Assembly (NCBI GenBank): GCA_034401795.1 | Contig: CM067374.1 | Location: forward strand, 94,208,398-94,272,397 | Direction: 5' to 3' | Source of the DNA: Chaetoderma sp. LZ-2023a | Lineage: Eukaryota > Mollusca > Caudofoveata > Chaetodermatida > Chaetodermatidae | Length of the DNA stretch: 64,000 bases | The notes under the pieces: model-generated | Databases searched by the model: none | Told to the model about the DNA's origin: nothing | What the model saw: the letters and a program-made list of their open reading frames with translations, nothing else | Program-made: the position numbers and the translations under genes | Part shown: one piece after another, positions 38,560 through 48,226 of the stretch | How positions within the stretch are numbered: position 1 is the first letter of the stretch | How the letters are laid out: the number at the start of each line of letters is the position of its first letter

Positions 38560-39491
38560 TAAATATGCATGGCGCTGGAAAACAACTTGGAAAGTCGGCT
38601 CAGCAGACACGTGGATGAAGACTATAAACACCACCGTATACCTATACCTACACAATCCACACTTCCATTGTGCTCGTAATATGGCTTACCAAGTTTACTC
38701 TAGATTTATCCTATGGTTATGTGCATAACGGTACTGTTATGTATGCAATAATATCGAGTACAGACAAGGACAATATGCCTGGCTTTGTTATACACCTCGT
38801 ATACCCGAGCAATACATATACATTGACAACACATTCTCTTATATATACCTTGACGACCCCAGATTATACTTAGAGAGAAGTCTTCTGGCCATACTCCGGC
38901 AGCCAAGGTATGCTCCACTGCCAGATAGTTCATACTGAAATGTTTACAACATTATATGTAATAGTAACCATGCAGATGCATTACTGACAATACGAACGAA
39001 ATGCCCAAATTGGACAGCTGTTTTATAACTGTCTATTAATAAGATCGGGAAACTGTTTTATAGATTTCTGTCTATATAGTCCAGGAGCTAAAGCTAGGTC
39101 AGAATCGTGACGTAGCACACCCAGTATTCGGAAGGTCTGACACTTGCTGTGGCTTGGGGGACATGTCCCACACATTTTAAGCCCTGTTGTACAAACAAAT
39201 TGTGGTAGCACTAAATAGTTATCCTGATTTCTTTGCATAGGGGGTCTAGGCTTTGGCTGTATCCACAGTGCACAACGATATAAGCATGATCGTGTCATAA
39301 CTCAAAGTAATATCGTATTAGATTCACCATATATGATATTTAGACGGATATCGACCTAACATATATCCAACATACATTTTGCATGCATATACCAAAGGCG
39401 AGGGTGAAATGTGAAGGTTATATTTTATGTATGTATACTAACTCCATCATAGAATCTGTATATCCAGCTGTACCACTGTTGACAAAGCACC
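38560..39491. other. No recognisable gene
   Basis: AT-rich sequence. I looked here for the missing N-terminal part of the copy 3 gene and did not see it. Confidence 0.5.
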
Positions 39492-39497
39492 CAGGTA

Positions 39498-41618
39498 ATG
39501 GTGGTTGGAATGAGACAGATGGATGTGGTGGTAATCGGTGCGGAAAAACAAGTGTGGACAGATATGGCCTTAGAGCAATCGATTAATTTGGATTCCAAAA
39601 AGCGAAGTGGTATTATTGGAATAACACAAAAGACAGGAGCTCTGGAGAGGTGGTTTTTAACTAGCCATGAGAGGGCAGCCATAACAACGGTCACAAAGCA
39701 AATGTGTGGGTTACAAGATAGTCACATGTTTGGAGTACATAAGGAAATGGGGACTAATCGAATGAACAGGGATGAAACCGATGTGCAGAAGATACTTTCG
39801 ATGTTCTCATCAGATATAATGACCAATCCCTTTAATATTGCGGAAAACGACGACAGCGAGTGTCTTCCGCTTGTAAACATTGCAACTGGCGTGGTATTGC
39901 CTAGTGAAATCGCCAAGAGACTTGTTTCCGCCTGTGACATTGGTAAGGAGATTATGGAAAATTTTGTTCAGGCGCGGCTGGACACTAACACGAGAAGCTT
40001 TTGGGACACGTTGCCACACTTAAAACTTAAAACATTTGCCAGCCTAGCACAGAAGAAAAAACTCAAAACAAATGATGAAAAAATTCACAATGTGAGACCT
40101 GACCGCGAACTATTTGGTCGATTAATTATTGCCGCAAGGTCCAGAGATGTTGATTTAAAACTAGTGATGACGTATGAACTGTCTGCTGTTCCACTATCAT
40201 TGTCACATACGGATGGGACAATAAAAAGAAAGAATGTGAAAAGTGTTTTGTTAAGTGAACTAGAAAAGGAAGTAAATGTTGCTGGACGGCTTCCACCTGT
40301 TGACAAGACAGGCGCAACAGCTTATGTAGTAGATGGCATGGCAATTGTGCAAATGGTTAAAACTGGAGGTACGTCTACATTTGGAGAATTGGCTGAGAAA
40401 TACTGGCACATCTTTACAGTTCCACTGAATCAAGAAGACTGCAACAGAGTAGATATAGTTTTTGACAGATATGATAGACTGGAATCTCTCAAAGCGGAAG
40501 AGCGGCTAAAACGTGGGTCATCAACAGCATTGGAAGTAAAGATTGCTGGAGAAAATACTCCCGTTCCAAAGCAATGGGCCAAGTACATCAGCAATCCAAG
40601 CAACAAAAGTAACCTGGTTGCATTTCTCAGCAAGCGGTGGCGTGATACTGGTCCAAATATGCTATCTGCCGACAATTGCGTCATTCTTGCTGGTGGCTTT
40701 AGCGATGGAATGGATGTTGTTGTCATTTCAGCGAACAATTCGTCGTATTTGGAAGAACTTCGATCAGATCACGAGGAAGCAGATACGCGTATGATGTTGC
40801 ACGCGCTACACCCTTCAAAAGACCACATGCGTGTTGTTATACAGTCTCCTGATACAGACGTGGCAGTACTTAGTATATATACGTATCGTTCGCTTCACTG
40901 TTCTGAACTATGATTCCGTACGGGCACAAAGGACAAATTGCGATACATACCAATACATACAGTTGCTCAAGTACTGGGCCCAGCTATCTGTCTGTCTTTG
41001 CCTGGGTTTCATTCTCTTACAGGTTGTGATAGCACTAGTGCATTATTTGGAGTCGCTAAGAGAAAAGCATTCAATCTCTTAAAGTCATCTGAATGTCATC
41101 AGCTTAGCTTAGCCCAACTCGGCGAACATGTTGACTTATCACCGAATACTGCAATTCTATGTGAGAAATTTGTCTGTGAGTTGTATACCACCAGGGATGT
41201 GGGAAAGACAGCTGATGAAACCCGTTATTGGCTTTTTTGTCAAAAGAGACAAAGAAATGAAAATCTTCCACCTACATCGAATAGTCTAAAGCATCACACC
41301 GAAAGGGCCAATTTTCAAGCTCTTGTTTGGAGACGTTCATTGCAAGCTGTTCAGAATCCTCCATCTCCAAATGGACATGGCTGGAGTATAGTGGATGGTC
41401 TACTCAAGCCTGTTCTAATGTCAAAGGATCCTGCTCCATTTGGATTAATTGAACTCACATCATGTAGATGTCAAAAGTCTGCCTGCAAAAGAACAGATCT
41501 CTGTCAATGCAAGGCTAACAATCTACTCTGCACTGAAGCATGCCTTTGTATGGGAGGTGAAATGTGTGACAATGTTCAGCATACAATTGTCGAAGATGAC
41601 TCTGACACGGATGAGTAA
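39498..41618 (+). pseudogene. FEN/XPG-like nuclease family gene, second subfamily, near-intact C-terminal two thirds (copy 3)
   Basis: A 707-codon frame interrupted only by TGA at 40,911-40,913, where the family has an aromatic residue before 'FRTGTKDKLRY'. It opens just before 'VWTDMALEQS', so the N-terminal Cys/His and middle regions seen in copy 1 are missing or in unrecognised exons; an in-frame TGA lies at 39,480. Nuclease acidic residues: D279 (VVDGMA), D323 (IVFDRYD), E426/E427/D429 (HEEADTRM), D452/D454 (SPDTDV) and D511 (LTGCDSTSALFG, counting the TGA as a codon). This spacing fits the FEN1/XPG order. The CXC-like tail is at 41,460-41,575 with about twelve Cys, then an acidic end. 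The low damage suggests recent loss, a polymorphic stop or a base error. Confidence 0.75.
41460..41575 (+). other. CXC-like cysteine-rich tail of copy 3
   Basis: Pattern C-x-C-x4-C-x5-C-x-C-x6-C-x3-C-x-C-x5-C, resembling tesmin/TSO1-type CXC domains that bind zinc and DNA. Shorter versions occur at the ends of copy 1 (30,590-30,670) and copy 2 (37,640-37,720). Confidence 0.6.
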
Positions 41619-42120
41619 CATTCTCTCATTTGCTCACGTGATAAATATGTCCTGCCAGCTTGTGTAGACATGCACTGCATGTCAGTTAAAAGTTTAATTA
41701 TGAAAAATGTAGAAAACATGGGCATTGTTGTAGCTAAGGTATTGCTAGTCACAAGAAGACCTAAGTGCCCCAATATGTACAAAGCAACATACGGGTGTCC
41801 TAAACGAGGTTGATTATGTATAAATCTGCGATATACGATCACTCCTTTCCATTTTGGTTAAGATTGTATTGATATAACATGCGCTTACGTTTGTGAAAAA
41901 TTTACCATTGGGAAAATTGTTTGAGAGCTACATTCAACACCTATTGTAAATGGGCTTCTCACGGGTTAGTGATACCACAATTTCCTTGTACAACACGGCT
42001 CAGAATATACCCAAGACATCGGTCTAGCATAATATAGAGACAAACCTTCTGAATACTGTGTGTGCTACGAAACCATTCTTCTAGACCCCTTTTGAAAATT
42101 GGCTCCCGGACTAATAAATG
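41619..42120. other. No recognisable gene
   Basis: AT-rich 3' flank of copy 3. No terminal inverted repeat matching copies 1 and 2 was found here. Confidence 0.5.
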
Positions 42121-42654
42121 AGATTGAGAAGCTTCTTTGGAAGCGCTCATTAATTAGACCAGATAGCTGGTTTAGAGCCGTCCTAGATGCGATTGGACAC
42201 ATGATTTAGAACCGTTAATGAGATTGTCCAGCTGTTTTAGAAGTGTTTATGGATGCGATAAGACAACTACTTTTGAACTGTTCATTAATAAGACAGCTAT
42301 TTTAGAACTGTTCATGAATGAGATACGACAGCTGTTTTGGAACTGTTCATGAAGGAGACCAGATAGCTGTTTTAGAACTGTTCATGAATGAGACCAGGCA
42401 GCTGTTTTAGAACTGTTCATGGATGAGACCAGACAGCTGTTTTAAAACTGTTCATGAATGAGATCAGACAGCTGTTTTAGAACTGTTCATGAATGAGACC
42501 AGACAGCTGTTTTAGAACTGTTCATGAATGAGATCAGCCAGCCGTTTTAGAACTGTTCATGAATGAGACCAGACCGCTGTTTTAGAACTGTTCATGGATG
42601 AGACCAGACAGCTGTTTTAAAACTGTTTTATGGATGAGATTGTCCAGCTCAGTT
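42121..42654. repeat. 35-bp minisatellite, about 15 units
   Basis: The unit is approximately 'agaactgttcatgaatgaga' plus 'ccagacagctgtttt'. Units from about 42,290 to 42,620 are nearly identical; those at the left edge are diverged, as expected for an array homogenising from the centre. Confidence 0.92.
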
Positions 42655-43095
42655 CATATATAATGACCGTATATATATGCGCAAAATATGGAGTCCATAA
42701 ATCCTAATACCTTTTAACGGAAGCATGATTGTGCAAGATCCTGTAGATCATCTGCTGAGTCTGAGAGCAGGAACGCGCATCATTAAAAATTGTTCAAACT
42801 CGACATAGGATATAATTACGAAAAATATATTCAAGGTTTAATTGGATAGCGCCAACAGCTTCTCTCGGTTCAGCATAACATTGTAGATTGGGTTGTTTAA
42901 GAATTCGATTCAAATGACGAATACTATTAAAAGAAACAATAATGAAATATTATAGAAAACATCAATAAATATTGAAAAGATTACTGTAACTACAAACTCA
43001 TCTAAAATCGGGCCTTTACGTGACCAGCGACAGCTCTTCGTATGTAAGCAAGCACAAATTTGTGCAATACTCGCGTCGTTTTGGAAGAAATGTTA
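42655..43095. other. No recognisable gene
   Basis: AT-rich spacer. Confidence 0.5.
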
Positions 43096-43460
43096 ATGGA
43101 CCGTTCCGGTTTTAGCTATGCCCCGCCCATCTCTAGCTAAGCTCCACCCACACCTCGCTCGTGTTGGGATCGATCGATCTCTGAACTCCCTGACTATCAA
43201 TTTCCAAAAAACTACACAGGTAAGCTGTTGAATATTTTGAAACTAATTTGACGTGTTGCTGTTGCTGCCTAGCATGTTTATTAAATAGCAACGAATTACA
43301 AATACATACAATTCATACAACGTGTCAGAATATGTGAGATTTGATGATGGTCTATATGGAACCCTTTGTGACGTAATGATTGTGACAACATCATACACGC
43401 GATGAACTGATCATGCCGTCATACGAGGTCAGCTGACGGATGGATACTCTGGAAAGGTGA
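43096..43460 (+). mobile_element. MITE family A, forward copy 2
   Basis: Collinear with 4,406-4,815 ('ttccggttttagctatgcc', 'cacctcgctcgtgttg', 'gatcgatcgatctctg') but with the right arm of the central hairpin deleted. The ends are aatggaccgttccgg and 'actctggaaaggtg'. Confidence 0.8.
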
Positions 43461-43789
43461 ATTGTTTCACTGTGGCCTTGATATGTAACCGTTTGACGCC
43501 AACTTTAGCACACATCTGCGGGACATCACGAGCAAACCCCCACTAATGTATGGCCAAGATCTCTCCAGTAGAAACAGAGTGAATGCCAAATTAAAAATTT
43601 CAGGCATATAGTTTTCAAAATAATCATTTTGAATCTGATCACTGTGGCCTTAACCTTTGACCTTTTGACCTCACATTTATCACACATCTTCAAGACTTAG
43701 CGTGCTTTTTCGGTGTGTGATTACTGTGTACAAAAACCCTTGAAACTACAGCCTGGAATGGCCTTTTGTGACTGATTGACTGAATGACT
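43461..43789. other. No gene; possible dispersed-repeat text
   Basis: Contains twice-repeated phrases 'cactgtggcctt' followed by 'aacc.tttgac' and 'cacacatct.c' at about 43,470-43,510 and 43,640-43,690, an internal ~170-bp duplication of low similarity. Confidence 0.4.
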
Positions 43790-43919
43790 ACCTGGTTGAC
43801 TGGTTGGCTGGCTGGCTGGCTGGCTGGATGGATGGATGGACGGCCGACCGGCCGACCGACTGACTGAATAACTGACTGACTGACTGACTGACTGACTGAC
43901 TGACTGACTGACTGACTGA
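43790..43919. repeat. Tetranucleotide array (GGCT/GGAT/GACT)n
   Basis: A graded succession of 4-bp repeats: ggct, ggat, ccga/ggcc, then a gact run of about 14 units. Confidence 0.9.
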
Positions 43920-44103
43920 GAGATGTGAAAACAAAAATTGTCCGCATTGTAATAAAATAGAAGACAACAACCATTACGTATTCAAATGCATTGGCTACAA
44001 TGAATCAAGACACAGACTGATATCCGACATACTCATTAATCACATGCCCAACATGACTGAGAGCTTACTCTTACATGGCGAGCCAAAGCTAAATAACATA
44101 TAA
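43912..44103 (+). pseudogene. Non-LTR retrotransposon ORF2, C-terminal zinc-knuckle fragment
   Basis: The open frame reads C-E-N-K-N-C-P-H-C, then E-D-N-N-H-Y-V-F-K-C, then Y-N-E-S-R and ends at TAA 44,101. The pattern CPxC...E...H(x)4C followed by y...R is typical of the C-terminal Cys/His motif downstream of reverse transcriptase in several non-LTR clades. The 5' side is cut exactly at the GACT array, so this is a 5'-truncated insertion. Sequence to about 44,340 is probably its 3' untranslated region. Confidence 0.6.
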
Positions 44104-44861
44104 AACACATTCATATTCAGAAATGCCACTATTAGGAATACAAAGCGGTTTGGTGCAAATTAAATATAGGTGAAGGTTGATGTTAACACGAGAACACATG
44201 AGCATACAAAACAAACAGGCACACACTGGATGCCAAACCTGGCTGTAATGGTCATCGGTTCTTGGGGCTCGCTGATGCTGGTCCTGTGGGACTGGTGGTC
44301 GTAACACCCACACCATACGGAGCCGCCACCGTCAAGCCCAAGAGCAAAATATTATAACAGACGAGATCGAATAAGTAGCCTACCAACAGACTTTACTGAT
44401 TAATTTGATGGGGTCAATGGAGTGCGCCTGTTGCAGTTAGGACTTAATGTATTAAAGGCTAGGTTTATAAGAGGAATATTTATTTACTTCATTATTTAAG
44501 GGCCCACATTCTCACCATAATACTTGAGAATGGAGTTTTTGAAGCTGTGTGCTTTTGGAGGCTCGGATTGTGTGCACCGGTGTGGTGTGGCTCCGGATAT
44601 ATGATCATTTCATTGCGAGTGTATTAGTGAAGTTGTGAAATTGATTTGAAAGCAAGATTCCCTAGCTCCTCTTCACGTACTATGCTCACATTATGTCTGT
44701 TCACATGTACGTATGTTTATATAACCCGTGACGCAGATACCGCCATCTTTGTTTACCATGTATCCGCGCATTGCACTATGGGACCGTTTGGGGGCAGTCG
44801 ATCTTGCGGACATAAACAAATGCACGTGAATGTATGGTTTTATGCTTAGTATTTTTGCAAA
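44104..44861. other. Likely retrotransposon 3' tail, then gene-free sequence
   Basis: No supported frame. The region just upstream of 44,862 would contain the promoter of the THAP exon if that exon is real. I see no clear TATA or initiator motif. Confidence 0.4.
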
Positions 44862-44919
44862 ATGGGCGGAGGAGATCGTTTTACAGTGTATGGCTGTGAT
44901 AATGATCGAAGATTCAAAG
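44862..44919 (+). CDS. THAP-domain exon 1 (candidate)
   Basis: ATG in an 'aaaATGG' context, 19 codons (MGGGDRFTVYGCDNDRRFK), then a strong donor AAAG|GTAAGT at 44,920. Invertebrate THAP proteins often start this way and use the two Cys of C-x(2-4)-C to bind zinc. Here the second Cys is present and the expected first Cys position is Phe (TTT against TGT, one base). It ends in phase 1, which does not match the next exon at 47,165 (needs phase 2). The THAP domain may therefore be broken, or an exon may be missing. Confidence 0.5.
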
Positions 44920-45168
44920 GTAAGTAATAATTTAGTAATAAATCAACACAAGCTTTCATAAGCTGTAATCCGAGACACCAGTTTTCGTTTTGGTACCACC
45001 GTTTTATCACAGGCCTTTGAATTTTTGTCTATCCATCCCACTACCGCATATATATATATATATGGGCGAAAATTCAAAGGCCTGTGGTTTTATAAAACAC
45101 CTATGGGCATGTCGGTCAGCCCACCCCCAATATAATCATAATGGCACCTCAGAATCACACACATTGAC

Positions 45169-45177
<9 letters not shown>

Positions 45178-45264
<87 letters not shown>

Positions 45265-45314
45265 CACATACGCACACACACACACGCACGCGCACGCACG
45301 CTCGCACGCACCCA

Positions 45315-45346
<32 letters not shown>

Positions 45347-45353
45347 CACACAG
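45178..45353. repeat. (CA)n and (CACG)n microsatellite
   Basis: Pure CA for about 80 bp, then CACG/CGCA mixtures. Just upstream, 45,013-45,085 is an inverted repeat of 'cacaggcctttgaatttt' around a TA run. All of this lies in the presumed THAP intron. Confidence 0.95.
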
Positions 45354-47164
45354 AGCTGCAAGGGTATTTGTCACCTATATAACTTCAGTTTAGTAATGTA
45401 GACGACACATTGCTGAACACTCGCACGACGAACACAACCGTTCGCAGAACATTCGCCTTTCTGAACGCACTCCAGGTCCGAGGGTGGATTTCAAAATGCC
45501 TTTTTTGCACTGGGAAAATTGCTCTATTACCAAATTTCCATTACACCTTATATTTGATTGGTTAAAACTGACAGGTTGCCTTCGAAGTCTGCTTAAATGA
45601 TAGTTTTCTTAGCTCTAAAAGCCTTGTGATAGCCACCCTCTAAAAGCCATTTCCTGATATGCCTGAAATCTAAACTTAAAGTTCTCATCAATAATGGGTT
45701 CAATATTCTAGTGCGTGAATATTTGCTAGTGAGTCATTTCCTCATTGGAATAATTTCATCCAGTACTGTACATTTTTCTGGAGTGCACCACTTAGTGTGA
45801 ATGTATTATAAGCAATAACAGACCGCTACTTGATTGTAGATTCGAAGCTCAGAAATCCCCCGGCGAGAATTCAACCACTGATCCCTTGATTTGTAGGCCT
45901 CTTTCGCATATGGATCAGTAACGGATCACTGCTTTAGAACAGTAACTGATCTGGCTGGATCACCATGCTTCATCAATAGTTTTATGAAACAATTTAAACA
46001 GGATTTACTGTTTACTTGATCAAAGCCATTTAGTGGTAAAGCCGACCATAAATGGTCTCTATAGTCACGAGTGGTCTTGAGAAATGTCCATTTACAGCCC
46101 CCAGGAGAAAACAATTTTTGAAAATTTACCACTGGAATGACTGGCTCGACAAATGAGCCAGTCATTCCAATGGTAAATTTTCAAAAATAGTATTCTCTTG
46201 GCTTGCAAATGGACATTATGTAAGCAAACATTTTGTCTTTTTGACAATTAAATAATTAATAATCCTAATAATATCGTGTAAATGGTCCATTCAGAATATT
46301 TGATTAATTTTATTTTCTGTGCAGTACAACAGTTATGATAGTACGGATCAGTACAAAATTCCAGGGATTTCAGTACAAAATTCTAGGGGTCTGTGAGTCT
46401 CCATACGAAGTGAATTTCTAGTAGAATCTCAGGGCTTTAGATTACCCCTTAGTTATGACGTTACAAGTCATGCCCAAATAAAATCCGTCCATATTAGTGA
46501 GCCCAAATTAAAATCCTACTGGCTGCTATGAACACTAGTTAACTGATTTACAGTGATTAAATACTCAGAGAGGGATGCTGTGGCATTTTATGGCCATTCA
46601 GAGGTCTTATAGTGCTATTAAAACTAAAATGGCTCAAAATCAATCTCTCAAATTTCAAAATTCCCTAGTTTCTAGGAGCATTGATGGATCCTTGACCAGA
46701 TAGGTGGTGTGCCCAAATGAAGTAAATCTAAAGCCTTGAATCTCTCATAATTTAAGTAATGAAACTTTTAATTAGCTCGATCATAGGTCTCCAGTTAAAA
46801 ATTACTATTAAATTTAGTTCATATCAAATGTCAAATAATTCGGTCTATAATGAGTAATAAATACAAATCTGATTTTATTAAATGTTCCCAGATTCTAATT
46901 CACAGGGCATATTAAACACATTAAAACTTATTCTGTTCAATATTTTGAAAATCATTTGACTGGAAGCCAAGGAAGCAACAGCTTCCAGCCAAATTAATTT
47001 CAAAATATTCGAGGTCTCCTGTATACCTGGCCTGAAAATAAGATACTGGTGAAAGGGTTAAATATGCTGAAAATTTTGAAATGTAGACGCTCAAAAGGTT
47101 GGAAGGGGTGGGCGTGGGTCAAATTGTTTATATTTCTGAGCTGATCAACTTTTTTATATTGCAG
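45354..47164. other. Presumed intron; contains hairpins of families C and B
   Basis: A well-preserved family C hairpin lies at 46,071-46,215 (arms 'atgtccattt' to 'aaatggacat', centre 'gactggctcgac' to 'gagccagtc'). A family B hairpin lies at 46,936-47,012. No coding frame other than the THAP exon that follows. Confidence 0.55.
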
Positions 47165-47672
47165 GCTTGTGGTAAAGGACCATGTGAAGGAACTCAAGTG
47201 GCATTCTTGCCCAGCTAAATTCCGACCACTCTGGATGCGATTAATAAATCGTGAAAACTTGAAGATAACGGACAACACGCGAGTTTGTAGCAATCACTTT
47301 GTTCTTGGTAGGCCGTATGGCCAGCATCCTCATCCATGTCTGTTTATGAGGGGATATGATGGCAAGGAAAACCATGCTGAAAATTATGCTGTGCAACATA
47401 TTATTAATCGATGGTCGGACAATGCGAATAATCAAAGAAAACAAAAAAACAATCTTCAGATGTTGCCACATGCGAAGCGGTACAAAATACACCTGACCAA
47501 TATATATCAGACCACAACTACATTTCCAATCAACATTCCATTACCAATAACACAATCGTTGCCGAGCCAATTGATATCGATATCGGATCACCATACAAAT
47601 CATCATCATATTCCTGCAAAGACCTTCAAGAAGAACATGACTATTCACTCTCGGTTGACAAGACTCATTTGA
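47165..47672 (+). CDS. THAP-domain exon 2 (C-terminal half of zinc finger plus tail)
   Basis: Follows a pyrimidine-rich tract and acceptor 'tttttatattgcag'. The frame (from GTG 47,169) reads WHSCPAKFRPLW, then RVCSNHF about 40 residues on, then HPCLFMRGYD. C-x2-H with a following hydrophobic/proline segment is the second half of the C2CH THAP zinc finger, a sequence-specific DNA-binding module often shared with P-element-like transposases. The rest is a His/Thr-rich tail of about 100 residues with no domain; stop at 47,670. Joining to 44,919 gives an immediate frame break, so pairing of the two exons is inferred. Confidence 0.55.
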
Positions 47673-47950
47673 TATTCTTTCTAGTCAATATTTAATCATG
47701 CTAACAGTTATATGTGTTTTAGTTATGATTTACTCATACTGCACAGAGCCATGTCTACAATTACAACTAGAATGCACTCGAGGGAGGCTGAATCAAGCCT
47801 TTACACTGTGTCTTAACGACGCACTTACCGCTGCTACAGGCCACCAGACAATAATTTCAATGAGCAAAATCTCATGACTTGCTGAATACTTTGAAAACAA
47901 TTTGACTGAAAGTTGTTGGTGTCTGCACAAACTCAGTTACAGAGTTCGTA

Positions 47951-48047
47951 AACATCCTGTTGAATATTTTGAAACTAATTTGACTGGGAGCTGTTGCTGC
48001 CATAAGCCGCAACAGCCCCCAGTCAAATTAGTTTCAAAATATTCACT
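47951..48047. repeat. Hairpin (family B core), long well-matched copy
   Basis: Inverted arms 'ttgaatattttgaaactaat' then 'ttgactggg' around 'agctgttgctgccataagccg'-type loop. A half copy lies just upstream at 47,881-47,925. Confidence 0.85.
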
Positions 48048-48226
48048 GACACATCTGCCAAATTTGGTTTTAATCCATAACAAATGGTCAAGGCCAATAT
48101 TATTGACAGACAAGTCACAACAGAAAGACACATCGATCGCTGATTGTATAACCTCAAACAGGTGAGTTAAAAACATGTGATCCAATACTGGTTGCCCAAA
48201 TGGACACGCGCCATTTCTTCCACAAA

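Noticed and set aside
40911..40913. TGA in copy 3 as selenocysteine or programmed read-through
   Set aside because: It replaces a residue that is aromatic in the family, no SECIS-like structure was evident nearby, and the sister copies are plain pseudogenes.
42121..42654. CRISPR-like array of 35-bp repeats
   Set aside because: The units are contiguous with no unique spacers; it is a eukaryotic minisatellite.
43690..43974. Ser-Gln-Pro-rich minus-strand frame
   Set aside because: Translation of tetranucleotide repeats.
45090..45382. His-Thr-rich 130-codon frame
   Set aside because: Translation of a CA/CACG microsatellite.
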